Shown here piece by piece: positions 1-8,343 of a DNA stretch of 64,000 nt. The notes beneath the pieces were generated by a model. The model did not search any database and was not told the origin of the DNA. It saw only the letters and a list, made by a program, of their open reading frames with translations. Numbering within the stretch: position 1 is the first letter of the stretch; the number at the start of each line of letters is the position of its first letter. The position numbers and the translations under genes are program-made. Source of the DNA: Gemmataceae bacterium (GTDB taxonomy: Bacteria > Planctomycetota > Planctomycetia > Gemmatales > Gemmataceae); the NCBI GenBank assembly GCA_901538445.1, contig LR594584.1:3071586-3135585 (forward strand), given 5' to 3'.

Positions 1-1
1 C

Positions 2-166
2 CTGGCGGAGTTCCGCGTCCCCCGGGGCAAGGGCCTCGAGGCGCTCCGGCACCGGGACGCCGCGGCCGTGCTCCAGCGGCTCAACGCGACCGTCGAGAAG
101 CTCGCCCGCGCGGGCGAGACCAAGCCCCAGCCCCCGACGCCGGCCGCGACCGGCAGGGCGGGCTGA
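2..166 (+). CDS. C-terminal end of a phage protein (partial, runs off left edge)
   Basis: The reading frame is open from the window edge to a TGA at 164-166 and encodes the last 54 residues of a protein whose function I cannot recognise. The visible part is helical and charged, with LEALRHRDAAAVLQRLNATV followed by KLARAGE and a proline-rich tail. The LARAGE peptide is the translation of a dispersed palindrome copy at 101-118. One base separates the stop from the GTG start of the next gene, so the two are probably co-transcribed. Confidence 0.6.
   Translation: MAEFRVPRGKGLEALRHRDAAAVLQRLNATVEKLARAGETKPQPPTPAATGRAG
101..118. repeat. Dispersed palindrome copy 1
   Basis: CTCGCCCGCGCGGGCGAG, exact 18-bp form, inside the partial coding region at the left edge, read as LARAGE. 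Confidence 0.9.
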
Positions 167-167
167 C

Positions 168-1505
168 GTGGCCGACCCGCTCCGCGCCGCCGTCCGCCGG
201 GCCATCACCGGGGGCAGGTGGCACTCCCCAGACGACGTGCTCGCCGTGGTGGCGGCCGACGTCCCCGACGCCCTGGCCCTCCGCACGTTCGCGCGGCTCC
301 AGCGGGCCCGCGGCCGCGACCCGGGCGACGACGCGGGCCGCCTCGCGATCGGCCGGGCCCGCGTGGCCCGCGAGCAGCTCCAGCGGCTCGTCCACGAGGG
401 CCGGGCCGAGGCCGTGGGGGACGGGGCCGACCGCCGGTACCGACTGACACAAGGGCTCCCCGAGATGTCCGACAGACCCAAGCCCAGGCGGGTGTGGCTC
501 CCGATCGAGCGGATCGTCCGCGACCCGCTTCTCCAGCTCAGGCGGCTCCCGGGCGGCGCGACCACCGACCCGAAGGTGGTCGAGGCGTACCGCGAGGTCA
601 TCGACGACCCGGACGAGGACGGGCTCCCGCCGGTGGACGTGGTGAGCGACGCCGACGACCCGACCGTCGCCGACGCCACGAACTGGCTCACGGACGGGTT
701 CCAGCGGCTCGCGGCCCACGAGGCGGCGGGCAAGGCCTCGGTCGAGTGCGTGGTCTACAAGGGGACGCACCGGGACGCGCTCCTGCGGGCCCTCGGGGCC
801 AACAAGCGGCAGTCGCTCCTGGCCCGCACCGACGCCGACCGCCGGCACTCGGTCGAGACGCTCCTCTCCGCCCCCGACCTGATGAAGCGGGTCCGGGCCG
901 CGGCCAAAGAGGACGGAGTGAGCGGCACCACCCGGGCCCTGGCCCAGGCGTGCGGGGTGTCGAAGGGGCTCGTGGCCAAGGTGCTCAAGGAAAAGGGCCT
1001 CGTGGTCACCCGCAAGGGGGACGTGGTCCCGGCCCTGAAGGAGCCGGCCGCCCCTCCCCCGCCGGCCGAACCGGTTTCGCCCGCGCGGGCGAGCGAGCCG
1101 GAGGAGCCGGAACCCGAACCGACCGCGGCCGGCCCGGCGTACACGGTCACCCCGGCCCGGCCGCGGTCGGAGGCGGAGCTGCTGGCCGACGTGATCGCCG
1201 CGATCCGGGACCGCGTCGAGCGGTACGCCGAGTCGGTCGAGGGCCGGTGGCTCCTGGGGGCGGCCGGGCCGATGGGCCTGCCCCTGGTCCGGGACGACTC
1301 GTCCAAGCTCCTCGCCATCTCGGCGGCGATCTCGTCGGCGGCCCCGGGGTACCAGACCGCTAAGGACCGCAAGGAGGTCCAGCACGCGGCGGAGTCGGCG
1401 GCCCGGTTCAAGGAGCAGGCCCTGCCCCGCGGGGCGGCCGAGTGCGAGTGGCTCCGCGACCTGTGGGTCAAGCTCACCGACCGCTCGGCCCGGCGGGGGG
1501 CGTGA
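168..1505 (+). CDS. ParB-like domain protein with N-terminal winged-helix-like region
   Basis: A 445-residue protein starting at GTG one base after the upstream stop. Residues about 1-95 look like a small helical DNA-binding region. Residues about 105-215 match the ParB/Spo0J N-terminal fold as used in phage regulators: WLPIERI, then VVEAYREVIDD, WLTDGFQRLAAHEAAGK, and a THRDALLRALGANKR segment. An HTH-like stretch (ACGVSKGLVAKVL) follows near residue 260. The region after residue 300 is Pro/Glu-rich and begins with SPARAS, which is the translated palindrome. The likely role is a sequence-specific DNA-binding regulator or segregation-type protein of the early region. An internal ATG at 464 could give a shorter form without the N-terminal domain. 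Confidence 0.7.
   Translation: MADPLRAAVRRAITGGRWHSPDDVLAVVAADVPDALALRTFARLQRARGRDPGDDAGRLAIGRARVAREQLQRLVHEGRAEAVGDGADRRYRLTQGLPEMSDRPKPRRVWLPIERIVRDPLLQLRRLPGGATTDPKVVEAYREVIDDPDEDGLPPVDVVSDADDPTVADATNWLTDGFQRLAAHEAAGKASVECVVYKGTHRDALLRALGANKRQSLLARTDADRRHSVETLLSAPDLMKRVRAAAKEDGVSGTTRALAQACGVSKGLVAKVLKEKGLVVTRKGDVVPALKEPAAPPPPAEPVSPARASEPEEPEPEPTAAGPAYTVTPARPRSEAELLADVIAAIRDRVERYAESVEGRWLLGAAGPMGLPLVRDDSSKLLAISAAISSAAPGYQTAKDRKEVQHAAESAARFKEQALPRGAAECEWLRDLWVKLTDRSARRGA
1076..1093. repeat. Dispersed palindrome copy 2
   Basis: TTCGCCCGCGCGGGCGAG inside the ParB-like gene, read as SPARAS at the junction between folded domain and low-complexity tail. The preceding CCGGTT also flanks copy 39796-39813. 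Confidence 0.9.
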
Positions 1506-1506
1506 C

Positions 1507-1959
1507 GTGGGCACCGCGACGCTGTTCGGCGACTCGGACGACCTGACCGCCCCGCGGACCCCGGTGCCGCCGTGGCTGGTCCGGGAGCTCGTGGCCCTGG
1601 GGGTCCGGGAGGAGACGGCCGCCGGGTACACGCTCCGCCAGGCCCACGGGGTCAAGGCGAAGTTGGAGCGGGGCGGCGGGACCAAGAGGGCCAAGGCGTC
1701 GAAGGTCGAGCCGCCGCTCCGGGCCGGGCTCGCGGAGCCAGTGGCGCTCGGCGGGGCCAGCCGGGTCGAGCGGGCGGCCGCGGCGGGGGCGGTGGCGGAG
1801 GTGCTGGCCGAGTACCACGCCGGCACCGCGACGGCGGACGAGTTGTTCCGCACGCTCCGGGGCGGGCTGTACGTGCTGACCCCGGACGAGTGCGTGCGGG
1901 GTGCGGAGTGGCTGGTTCACCTGTTGGGGGGCGGACATGACGGACCGGGCGTTCGTTGA
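1507..1959 (+). CDS. Hypothetical early phage protein
   Basis: A 150-residue frame with a GTG start two bases after the upstream stop codon. I recognise no family. The N-terminal third contains PPWLVRELVALGVREETAAG, suggesting a short helical domain. The middle is Lys/Arg-rich and the C-terminal half is helical with TADELFRTLRGG. It overlaps the start of the next gene by 23 bases. Position and compact spacing place it in the early transcription unit. Confidence 0.55.
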   Translation: MGTATLFGDSDDLTAPRTPVPPWLVRELVALGVREETAAGYTLRQAHGVKAKLERGGGTKRAKASKVEPPLRAGLAEPVALGGASRVERAAAAGAVAEVLAEYHAGTATADELFRTLRGGLYVLTPDECVRGAEWLVHLLGGGHDGPGVR

Positions 1960-2122
1960 CCTCGTGGCCCGGATGCGGGAGCGGCAGCGGCGGTACTTCA
2001 GGGACCGGTCCGCGACCACGCTCGACGAGTGCAAGGCCCTGGAGCGGGAGGTCGACCGGGCCGTCCTCGAACGGTCGGGCAAGGCGACCCCGAGCATGTT
2101 CGACGACGGGGACGGGTCGTGA
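1937..2122 (+). CDS. Small hypothetical charged protein
   Basis: A 61-residue protein when started at the ATG at 1937 (MTDRAFVDLVARMRERQRRY). The frame extends upstream, but that extension lies wholly inside the previous gene and gives an unlikely Trp/Cys-rich N-terminus. It is mainly one long amphipathic helix rich in Arg/Glu. Its stop overlaps the GTG start of the next gene (GTGA), so translation is probably coupled. Function unknown. Confidence 0.55.
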   Translation: MTDRAFVDLVARMRERQRRYFRDRSATTLDECKALEREVDRAVLERSGKATPSMFDDGDGS

Positions 2123-2505
2123 CGGCCCGCGAACTCCTCGACGAGCTGGACCGGCTCCGGGTGCGGATCGTGGTCGAGGGCGGGAACACGATCCTGCGGC
2201 CGGAGAAGGGCAGCAACGTCGCGGCCCGCATGAAGCAACTGGAACCGGACCTCGCCCGGCACCGGTCGGAGCTGCTGGAGCTGGCCGGCAGCGACCGGTG
2301 GGACCAGGGGTGGGCGGTGCGGCGGATGGCCGCCGCGGACGCCGCGGTGGCGGCCTCGGGGGTGCCGGGCACCGACCCCGAGGTGCAGGCGGCCGTCGAG
2401 CAGGTCCTGGCGTGCCACGCCGAGCGGGACCGCGGCGGGCTGGAGGAGTGGTGCCAGGTGATCGAGCAAGTGGTCCGAGACCCCAAGCGGAGGCGACGCC
2501 CATGA
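2119..2505 (+). CDS. TubC N-terminal docking-like small protein
   Basis: A 128-residue protein starting at a GTG that overlaps the previous stop by four bases. Residues 2-55 (ARELLDELDRLRVRIVVEGG, then LARHRSELLEL) resemble the small alpha/beta fold called TubC_N in megasynthases, which also occurs as a short domain in phage and replication-associated proteins. The rest is helical with an acidic C-terminal part and no recognisable enzyme motif. It ends in ATGA, overlapping the sigma factor start. The role in the phage is unknown; the fold call rests on sequence pattern alone. Confidence 0.5.
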   Translation: MTARELLDELDRLRVRIVVEGGNTILRPEKGSNVAARMKQLEPDLARHRSELLELAGSDRWDQGWAVRRMAAADAAVAASGVPGTDPEVQAAVEQVLACHAERDRGGLEEWCQVIEQVVRDPKRRRRP

Positions 2506-3455
2506 CCGCGGCGACGATGGAGGCCCGGAGCAAGAAGAAGCCGAAGCGGCCCGGCCGCCGGCGGGGGAACGTGCCGTTCGTCGGCCCCTACGGCGAGCGG
2601 TACGTGGACCCGGACACCGGCCGGGCCGGCTCGCGGCTCACCGCCGAGGGCCGGGAGCTGCTGGCCGGGATCATGGCGAAGCACCCGCACCCGATCTCGT
2701 TCCTCAAGACCGCGTGGCCCCGGCTGCACCGGGCCTGCGAACTCGACGGGGTGCCCGACGACGAGGTGGACGCGGCGTGCATGGAGGGGATGGTGCGGGG
2801 GCTCGTGCGGTACGACCCCAGCCGGGCCGGCGTCACCACCGCTCTGGCGTGGTCGATCCGCGGCACCGTGGCCGACCTGCTCCGGGTGCGGGCGCGGTTC
2901 GGCCGCGAGTTCGCCAACTCCCACAACTGGGACGGGGGCGACGGGGTCATCAACCGCGAGCCCGCCGCCCGCGAATCGGAGCCCGAGCCCGACCGCCGGG
3001 CCGACCCCGCCGCCCTGATCGCGGCGGCCGCCCTGACCGCCCGCGAGCGGGTCGTGATCGCCCTTCGGTTCGAGAAGGGGCTGACGTTCGCCCGCGCGGG
3101 CGAGGCCCTGGGGGTGTCGAAGGAGCGGGTCCGGCAGCTCGAAGAGGCCGCGGTCGCCAAGCTCCAGCGGGCCGCGGGCCTGACCCCGCCCCGGCAGGTC
3201 ACCCACGCCGGGACCGTGGCCGCAGTGCTGGCCCTGGTCCGCCGGGCCGGCCGGAACGGGCTCACCTGCCGGGCCATGATGCGGGCCCTGGGCACCTCGC
3301 TCCGGGACACCCGGGCCGCGGTCGCCGAGCTCCGCGCGAGCGGCCGGGTGCTGTTCGCCCGGCACAACGTCCGCCGGGATGACGCCTCGGGATCGGTGCG
3401 GAAGACGACGGAGATCCGGTACCGGCTCGCGGCCGGGAAGGCGGTGCCGGCGTGA
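2502..3455 (+). CDS. Phage-encoded sigma-70 family factor with extra C-terminal winged helix
   Basis: A 317-residue RNA polymerase sigma factor candidate. After a basic N-terminus, residues about 85-140 resemble sigma region 2 (EGMVRGLVRYDPSRAG followed by a Trp-containing helix). Residues about 178-226 resemble region 4, ending in the classic LGVSKERVRQLEEAAVAKL helix-turn-helix. An additional domain of roughly 85 residues follows (GTVAAVLALVRRAGRNGLT), which looks like a winged helix and is not part of normal sigma factors. The region-4 HTH contains FARAGEALG, encoded by a palindrome copy. The start ATG overlaps the upstream stop. It may direct host polymerase to phage promoters such as the GTGACATC sites, which is inference. 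Confidence 0.75.
   Translation: MTAATMEARSKKKPKRPGRRRGNVPFVGPYGERYVDPDTGRAGSRLTAEGRELLAGIMAKHPHPISFLKTAWPRLHRACELDGVPDDEVDAACMEGMVRGLVRYDPSRAGVTTALAWSIRGTVADLLRVRARFGREFANSHNWDGGDGVINREPAARESEPEPDRRADPAALIAAAALTARERVVIALRFEKGLTFARAGEALGVSKERVRQLEEAAVAKLQRAAGLTPPRQVTHAGTVAAVLALVRRAGRNGLTCRAMMRALGTSLRDTRAAVAELRASGRVLFARHNVRRDDASGSVRKTTEIRYRLAAGKAVPA
3087..3104. repeat. Dispersed palindrome copy 3
   Basis: TTCGCCCGCGCGGGCGAG within the sigma factor gene, read as FARAGE directly before the recognition helix of region 4. Confidence 0.9.
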
Positions 3456-3901
3456 CCGCCCTTCCCCGCACCCGCGACCCGGACCTCGTGCCCCACGAGC
3501 GGCCGGAAACGCTGGCCGAGTTCTACGCCCGCCTGGAGCGGGTGGCCCGCGAGGAAGAGCGGCTCCGGTCGGAGGCCGCGGCCGAAGAGGGCCGGTGGCT
3601 CCTGGAGCGGGAGGCCGCCGAGCTGGAGGGGATGCTCCTGGGGCCGGCCCTCGACGACTTCATCGCGGCGGCGCTCCCGGCCCGGCTGGACCGGCGGGCG
3701 GAGGCGGCGGAGGTGCTGGCCCGGCTCCGGGCGGCGGGGTGCGAGGTGGCGGTCGCCGACGGGGCCGCCCGGGTGGCCCCGCTGTCCCGGCTCCCGCGGG
3801 ACCTGGCGGGGTGGCTCGCCGACCCGGACAACCGGGCGTGCGTCGAGGACCTGATCGACGAGCGGGACCGGGAGGGGCCGACGTGTTCGAGGGAGCGATG
3901 A
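3452..3901 (+). CDS. Hypothetical coiled-coil protein with TubC-like C-terminal segment
   Basis: A 149-residue protein starting at a GTG that overlaps the sigma factor stop by four bases. Residues about 20-65 form a strongly charged helix (FYARLERVAREEERLRSEAA). The C-terminal half (AEVLARLRAAGCEVAVADG, then a Trp-containing helix) again resembles the small docking-like fold seen in the gene at 2119. The pair may be related or interact. No catalytic motif is visible. Confidence 0.5.
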   Translation: MTALPRTRDPDLVPHERPETLAEFYARLERVAREEERLRSEAAAEEGRWLLEREAAELEGMLLGPALDDFIAAALPARLDRRAEAAEVLARLRAAGCEVAVADGAARVAPLSRLPRDLAGWLADPDNRACVEDLIDERDREGPTCSRER

Positions 3902-4203
3902 CGGCCGGCCCCGTGGCCCCAGCGTGGTACGCGGTCTGTCGCCACTGCCGGCGGTCGAAGGTCAACCGCCCACGGGGCCTGTGCTGGGCGTGCTACTACA
4001 CGCCGGGCGTGAAGGACCTGCACCCGCCCACGAGCAAGTACGCCCGCCGCGGGGTGGGCAACCTGACCGGGGTGCGGCCCCTGCCCCGGCGGGCGACGGC
4101 CGCCCGGCCCGGGTCGGCGGAGAAGCTGGCGGTTCTGATCAACCGTGCGCGGCGGGGCGAGGCCCTGTGGCACCCGAACGACGCGGAGACCCCGACGTGC
4201 TGA
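3898..4203 (+). CDS. Small zinc-finger protein
   Basis: A 101-residue protein started at an ATG overlapping the previous stop (ATGA). Residues 14-31 carry CRHC and CWAC pairs, spaced as a treble-clef or zinc-ribbon finger (CRHCRRSKVNRPRGLCWAC). The rest is basic and Pro/Arg-rich. Proteins of this type in phages usually bind nucleic acid, but the target is unknown. Its end overlaps the GTG start of the helicase-methyltransferase gene by seven bases. Confidence 0.6.
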   Translation: MTAGPVAPAWYAVCRHCRRSKVNRPRGLCWACYYTPGVKDLHPPTSKYARRGVGNLTGVRPLPRRATAARPGSAEKLAVLINRARRGEALWHPNDAETPTC

Positions 4204-6587
4204 CCGCGACCGACACCGAGTACCTCTCGTTCATCGCGTCGAAGGCCCGCGCCGCCGAGCCGGCCGGGTTCGACTGCGACCCGGCGTGGCTCCCCGCGGC
4301 GATGAAGGGGCACCAGCACGAGGTGGCGCTCTGGGCCCTGAAGCTGGGCCGGGCCGCGGCGTTCCTGGAGCGGGGCTTGGGCAAGACGCTCGTGTCGCTC
4401 GGGTGGGGCGGGGCCGTCGCCCGGCACACCGGCCGGCCGGTCCTGTACCTGTGCCCGCTCGCCGTCGGCCCGCAGACGGTCCGCGAGGCCGCCAAGTTCG
4501 GCGTGCCCGGCGTCGCACTCGCGGCGTCGCAGGGCGACGTCACCGGCCCCGGGGTGTGGGTCACGAACTACCAGAAGCTGCACAAGTTCGACCCGGCGGC
4601 CTTCGGCGGCGTGATCCTCGGGGAGTCGTCGATCCTCAAGAACTTCACGGGCCGCACCAAGCGGGACCTGTGCGCCGCGTTCGCGGCCACGCCGTTCCGC
4701 CTGTGCGAGACGGCGACCCCGGCCCCGAACGACCACATGGAACTGGGCAACCACTCCGAGTTCCTGGGGGTCATGCCGGCCAACGAGATGCTCACCCGGT
4801 GGTTCATCAACGACCTGGCCCACGCCGGCGAGTACCGGCTGAAGGGCCACGCGGCGGCGGACTACTGGCGGTGGGTCGCGTCGTGGGCCTGCTGCCTCTC
4901 GAAGCCGAGCGACCTCGGGTACGACGACGCCGGGTACGACCTGCCCCCGCTCCGGGTGTTCGAGCACGTCGTGAAGGGCGACCTGAGCGCGGCCGACGCC
5001 CTGGTGAACAACCAGAAGCTCTCCGCCTCGCGGATGCACGCGGAGATGCGGAAGACGGCGGCGGACCGGGCCGCGGAGGTCGCCCGGCTCGTGGCCGCGG
5101 AGCCCGACCGGGCCTGGCTGATCTGGTGCAACACCGACTACGAGGCCGACGCGCTCGTGGCGGTGGTGCCGGGGTGCGTCGAGGTCCGGGGCTCGCACAA
5201 GGACGCGGTGAAAGAGGACCGACTCACCGGGTTCAGCGAGGGCCGGTACCTGAAGCTCGCCTCGAAGCCGTCGCTGTGCGGGCACGGCATGAACTGGCAG
5301 CACTGCTCCCGCATGGCGTTCATGGGGCTGAGTTACTCGTGGGAGCAGTACCACCAGGCCCTCGGCCGGTGCTGGCGGTACGGGCAGACCGAGGAGGTCC
5401 ACGCCCACGTCGTGTGCGCGGAGACCGAGTTGGAGGTCCTGGCCGACATCAAGCGGAAGCAGGCCGACGCCGAGCGGATGCGATCCGCGATGGTCGGGGC
5501 GGTCCGGGAGGCGTGGCGGGGCGAGCACCGGGGGAGGACGCTGGTGACCAGTTACGACGCGACCAGGGTGGCGGGCGACGGGTGGGAGCTGCGGCTCGGC
5601 GACTCGTGCCAGGAGGTGAAGGCGGTCCCCGACGACTCGGTGGACTTCACGATCTTCAGCCCGCCGTTCTCGAACCTTTACATCTACAGCGACTCGGCGT
5701 TCGACATGGGCAACGCCGCCGGCGACGAGGAGTTCTTCGCCCACTTCCGGTTCCTGATCCCCGAGCTGCTCCGGGTGACGGTCCCGGGCCGGCTGTGCGC
5801 GGTCCACTGCAAGGACCTGCCGCTGTACCGCAACCGCGACGACGCGAGCGGGCTCCAGGACTTCCCGGCCGAGATCTCGAAGGCCTTCACCGCGGCCGGC
5901 TGGATCTTCCACAGCCGCGTCACGATCTGGAAGTGCCCGGTCACCGAGCGGGAGCGGACCAACTCGCACGGCCTGCTGCACCAGACCGTCATGGGGGACT
6001 CGACGCGGGTCCGTCAGGGGATGGCGGACTACCTGCTCGTGTTCCGCAAGAACCCGCCGGACGGGACCAAGAGCGCCAAGCCGGTCGCGCGGCCGAAGGG
6101 GTTCGAGGACTGGCCCGGCGACCCGGACCTGGACCCGCGGGCGAACCCACTCCACCCCAGCAAGTTCGCCCGCAAGCCGGGCCGGAAGCCGCGGCAGGTC
6201 GAGGTCGCCGGCGAGGCGGTGGACCTGACGCCGTCGGTGAACATCTGGCAGCGGCTCGCCGACCCGGTGTGGTTCCACGTCGACCAGCGGGAGGTGCTGA
6301 ACAACTACAAGGAGGGCACCGGCGACCGCGACGACAAGCACATCTGCCCCCTGCAACTCGGCGTGGTCCGGGAGGCGGTGTACCTGTGGACCAACCCGGG
6401 CGACCTGGTGTTCAGCCCGTTCGCGGGGGTCGGGAGCGAGGGGTACGAGTCGCTGAAGCTCGGCCGCCGGTTCCTGGGGATCGAGCTGAAGAAAAGCTAC
6501 CTCGACGTGGCGGCCGCCAACCTGACCCGGGCCGCGAAGATCGCCAAGCGGGACGCGGCCCCGAACCTGTTCACGGGGCTGGAGTGA
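4197..6587 (+). CDS. Superfamily 2 helicase-like / DNA methyltransferase fusion
   Basis: A 796-residue two-part protein. The N-terminal ~440 residues look like an SF2/SNF2 helicase of the kind common in phages: Walker A-like ERGLGKT near residue 60, an ILGESSILKNFTG motif II region near 141, and a C-terminal helicase half with YSWEQYHQALGRCWRYGQT. The last ~330 residues are an amino-methyltransferase: LGDS near 465, the catalytic SPPF tetrapeptide near 487, and the SAM-binding SPFAGVGSEG near 739. Motif II normally reads DESS; here a glycine replaces the aspartate (LGESS), so ATPase activity may be impaired. Likely roles are self-methylation against host restriction or remodelling during replication. 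Confidence 0.85.
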   Translation: MLTATDTEYLSFIASKARAAEPAGFDCDPAWLPAAMKGHQHEVALWALKLGRAAAFLERGLGKTLVSLGWGGAVARHTGRPVLYLCPLAVGPQTVREAAKFGVPGVALAASQGDVTGPGVWVTNYQKLHKFDPAAFGGVILGESSILKNFTGRTKRDLCAAFAATPFRLCETATPAPNDHMELGNHSEFLGVMPANEMLTRWFINDLAHAGEYRLKGHAAADYWRWVASWACCLSKPSDLGYDDAGYDLPPLRVFEHVVKGDLSAADALVNNQKLSASRMHAEMRKTAADRAAEVARLVAAEPDRAWLIWCNTDYEADALVAVVPGCVEVRGSHKDAVKEDRLTGFSEGRYLKLASKPSLCGHGMNWQHCSRMAFMGLSYSWEQYHQALGRCWRYGQTEEVHAHVVCAETELEVLADIKRKQADAERMRSAMVGAVREAWRGEHRGRTLVTSYDATRVAGDGWELRLGDSCQEVKAVPDDSVDFTIFSPPFSNLYIYSDSAFDMGNAAGDEEFFAHFRFLIPELLRVTVPGRLCAVHCKDLPLYRNRDDASGLQDFPAEISKAFTAAGWIFHSRVTIWKCPVTERERTNSHGLLHQTVMGDSTRVRQGMADYLLVFRKNPPDGTKSAKPVARPKGFEDWPGDPDLDPRANPLHPSKFARKPGRKPRQVEVAGEAVDLTPSVNIWQRLADPVWFHVDQREVLNNYKEGTGDRDDKHICPLQLGVVREAVYLWTNPGDLVFSPFAGVGSEGYESLKLGRRFLGIELKKSYLDVAAANLTRAAKIAKRDAAPNLFTGLE

Positions 6588-6589
6588 CT

Positions 6590-6607
6590 CTCGCCCGCGC
6601 GGGCGAA
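6590..6607. repeat. Dispersed palindrome copy 4
   Basis: CTCGCCCGCGCGGGCGAA in the 34-base gap between the helicase-methyltransferase stop and the cytosine methyltransferase start. Confidence 0.9.
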
Positions 6608-6621
6608 ACCGAAAGGGACCG

Positions 6622-8343
6622 ATGATCGAGGACTCGGAACTCATCGTGGACAGCTTCGCCGGCGGCGGAGGCGCGAGCCTGGGCATCACCTGGGCCCTGG
6701 GCCGGTCCCCGGACGTGGCGATCAACCACGACGCGGACGCGATCGCCATGCACGCGGCCAACCACCCCGGCACGCTCCACTGCACCGAGGACGTGTTCAA
6801 GGTGAACCCGCGGAAGGTGACGCGTGGGCGGCCGGTCGGCCTGCTCTGGGCGTCGCCCGACTGCCGGCACTTCAGCCGGGCAAAGGGCGGCAAGCCGGTG
6901 GAGAAGTCGATCCGCGGGCTCGCGTGGGTCGTGGTGAAGTGGGCGACCGAGGTCCGCCCCCGCGTCATCATCCTGGAGAACGTCCGCGAGTTCCAGGACT
7001 GGGGGCCGCTGCTCCCGCGGTGGGACTGCCCGGGGTGCCGGTGGAAGGGGACCGAGGGCCAGGTCCGGCTGGCCCGGCGGCGGCCCGCGTGCCCGGCGTG
7101 CGACTCGACGAAGGTGCGGCCGACCGAGTTCATGGTCCCCGACCCGGCCCGCAAGGGCGTCACGTTCAAGCAGTTCGTGGGGCGGCTTCGGGGGCAGGGG
7201 TACGCCGTCGAGTGGCAGGTCCTCAACGCCGCCGACTACGGGGCCCCGACCCACCGCCGCCGGCTGTTCCTCGTGGCCCGCAACGACGGCGAGCCGATCG
7301 CGTGGCCGGAACCGACCCACGGCGACCCGAAGAAGATCGGCCGCGACCTGTTCAGCGGCGACCTGCTCCCGTGGCGGACCGCCGCCGGGTGCATCGACTG
7401 GTCGGTCCCGTGCCCGTCGATCTTCGACCGCAAGAAGCCGCTCGCCGAGAAGACGATGAAGCGGATCGCGATGGGCGTGAAGCGGTACGTCCTCGACAAC
7501 CCGCGGCCGTTCATCGTCACCGTGAACCACGGCCGGGACGAGTTCCGGGGCCGCTCGATCGAGGAGCCGTTCGCGACCGTGACCGGCTCCCGCGGCGACG
7601 CGGTGGTCACGCCCTTCGTGGCCCGCCTCTCCCAGAGCGGCGGGAACGGGTCGTACACGAACGGCGTCGGCGAGCCGCTCACGACGGTGGTCTCCAAGAA
7701 CGAGCACCTCCTGATCGCCCCGACGCTGGTGCAGACCGGGTACGGGGAGCGGAAGGGGCAGGCCCCGCGGGCCCTCGACCTGAACGCCCCGCTCGGGACC
7801 GTCGTCGGCACGCCGAAGCACGCCCTGGTGGCCGCGTTCGTCGCGAAGCACTTCGGCGGCGTGGTCGGGGTGCCGGCGGACGTGCCGCTGCCGACCACGA
7901 CGGCCCGCGGCACGCAGAACCAACTCGCGGCGGTCAACCTCGTCCACATGAACCACGGCGACAAGCAGTGGAGCGGGGCCGACGAGCCGATGCGGACCGT
8001 GACGAGCGGCAACCACGCGGCCCTGGTGTACTCGTTCCTGGTCAAATACTTCGGGACCGCGGTCGGCCAGCACGTCGCCGAGCCGCTGCACACCGTCACC
8101 GGGAAGGACCGATTCGGCCTCGTGACGGTCCAGATCGACGGCGAGCCCTACGTCGTGACCGACATCGGCATGCGGATGCTCAAGCCCCGCGAGTTGGCCC
8201 GGGCCCAGAGCTTCCCGGACGCGTACCTGCTGACCGGCTCCGCGACGCACCAAGTCGCCCGGATCGGCAACAGCGTCCCGCCCGTGCTCGCGCGGGCCAT
8301 CGCCGCGGTGAACCTCGGCCGCGTGCCGCAGGTGGCAACGTGA
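6622..8343 (+). CDS. DNA (cytosine-5-)-methyltransferase
   Basis: A 573-residue C5-cytosine methyltransferase. Motif I is FAGGGGAS near residue 12, the catalytic cysteine motif is SPDC near residue 77 (followed by RHFSRAKGG), motif VI is ENVREF near 118, motif VIII is AADYGAPTHRRRLF near 205, and motif X is GNSVPPVLARAI near 549. Between motifs VIII and X, residues about 290-500 hold several variants of an EPxxTV(T/V)-type module (EEPFATVTG, EPLTTVVSK, EPMRTVTSG, EPLHTVTGK), so the target-recognition region looks internally repeated. No cognate restriction enzyme is visible, so it is probably a solitary phage methylase protecting phage DNA. Its stop overlaps the next start (GTGA). Confidence 0.9.
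   Translation: MIEDSELIVDSFAGGGGASLGITWALGRSPDVAINHDADAIAMHAANHPGTLHCTEDVFKVNPRKVTRGRPVGLLWASPDCRHFSRAKGGKPVEKSIRGLAWVVVKWATEVRPRVIILENVREFQDWGPLLPRWDCPGCRWKGTEGQVRLARRRPACPACDSTKVRPTEFMVPDPARKGVTFKQFVGRLRGQGYAVEWQVLNAADYGAPTHRRRLFLVARNDGEPIAWPEPTHGDPKKIGRDLFSGDLLPWRTAAGCIDWSVPCPSIFDRKKPLAEKTMKRIAMGVKRYVLDNPRPFIVTVNHGRDEFRGRSIEEPFATVTGSRGDAVVTPFVARLSQSGGNGSYTNGVGEPLTTVVSKNEHLLIAPTLVQTGYGERKGQAPRALDLNAPLGTVVGTPKHALVAAFVAKHFGGVVGVPADVPLPTTTARGTQNQLAAVNLVHMNHGDKQWSGADEPMRTVTSGNHAALVYSFLVKYFGTAVGQHVAEPLHTVTGKDRFGLVTVQIDGEPYVVTDIGMRMLKPRELARAQSFPDAYLLTGSATHQVARIGNSVPPVLARAIAAVNLGRVPQVAT

Noticed and set aside
3996-7226. Very long open frame on the minus strand across the methyltransferase genes
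   Set aside because: Antisense frame produced by high GC bias; its translation is Arg/Pro/Gly/His-rich low-complexity without domain signatures, and the opposite strand encodes well-recognised enzymes.
4197-8343. Possible complete restriction-modification system from the two methyltransferases
   Set aside because: No endonuclease gene is recognisable next to them; they fit solitary phage methylases.
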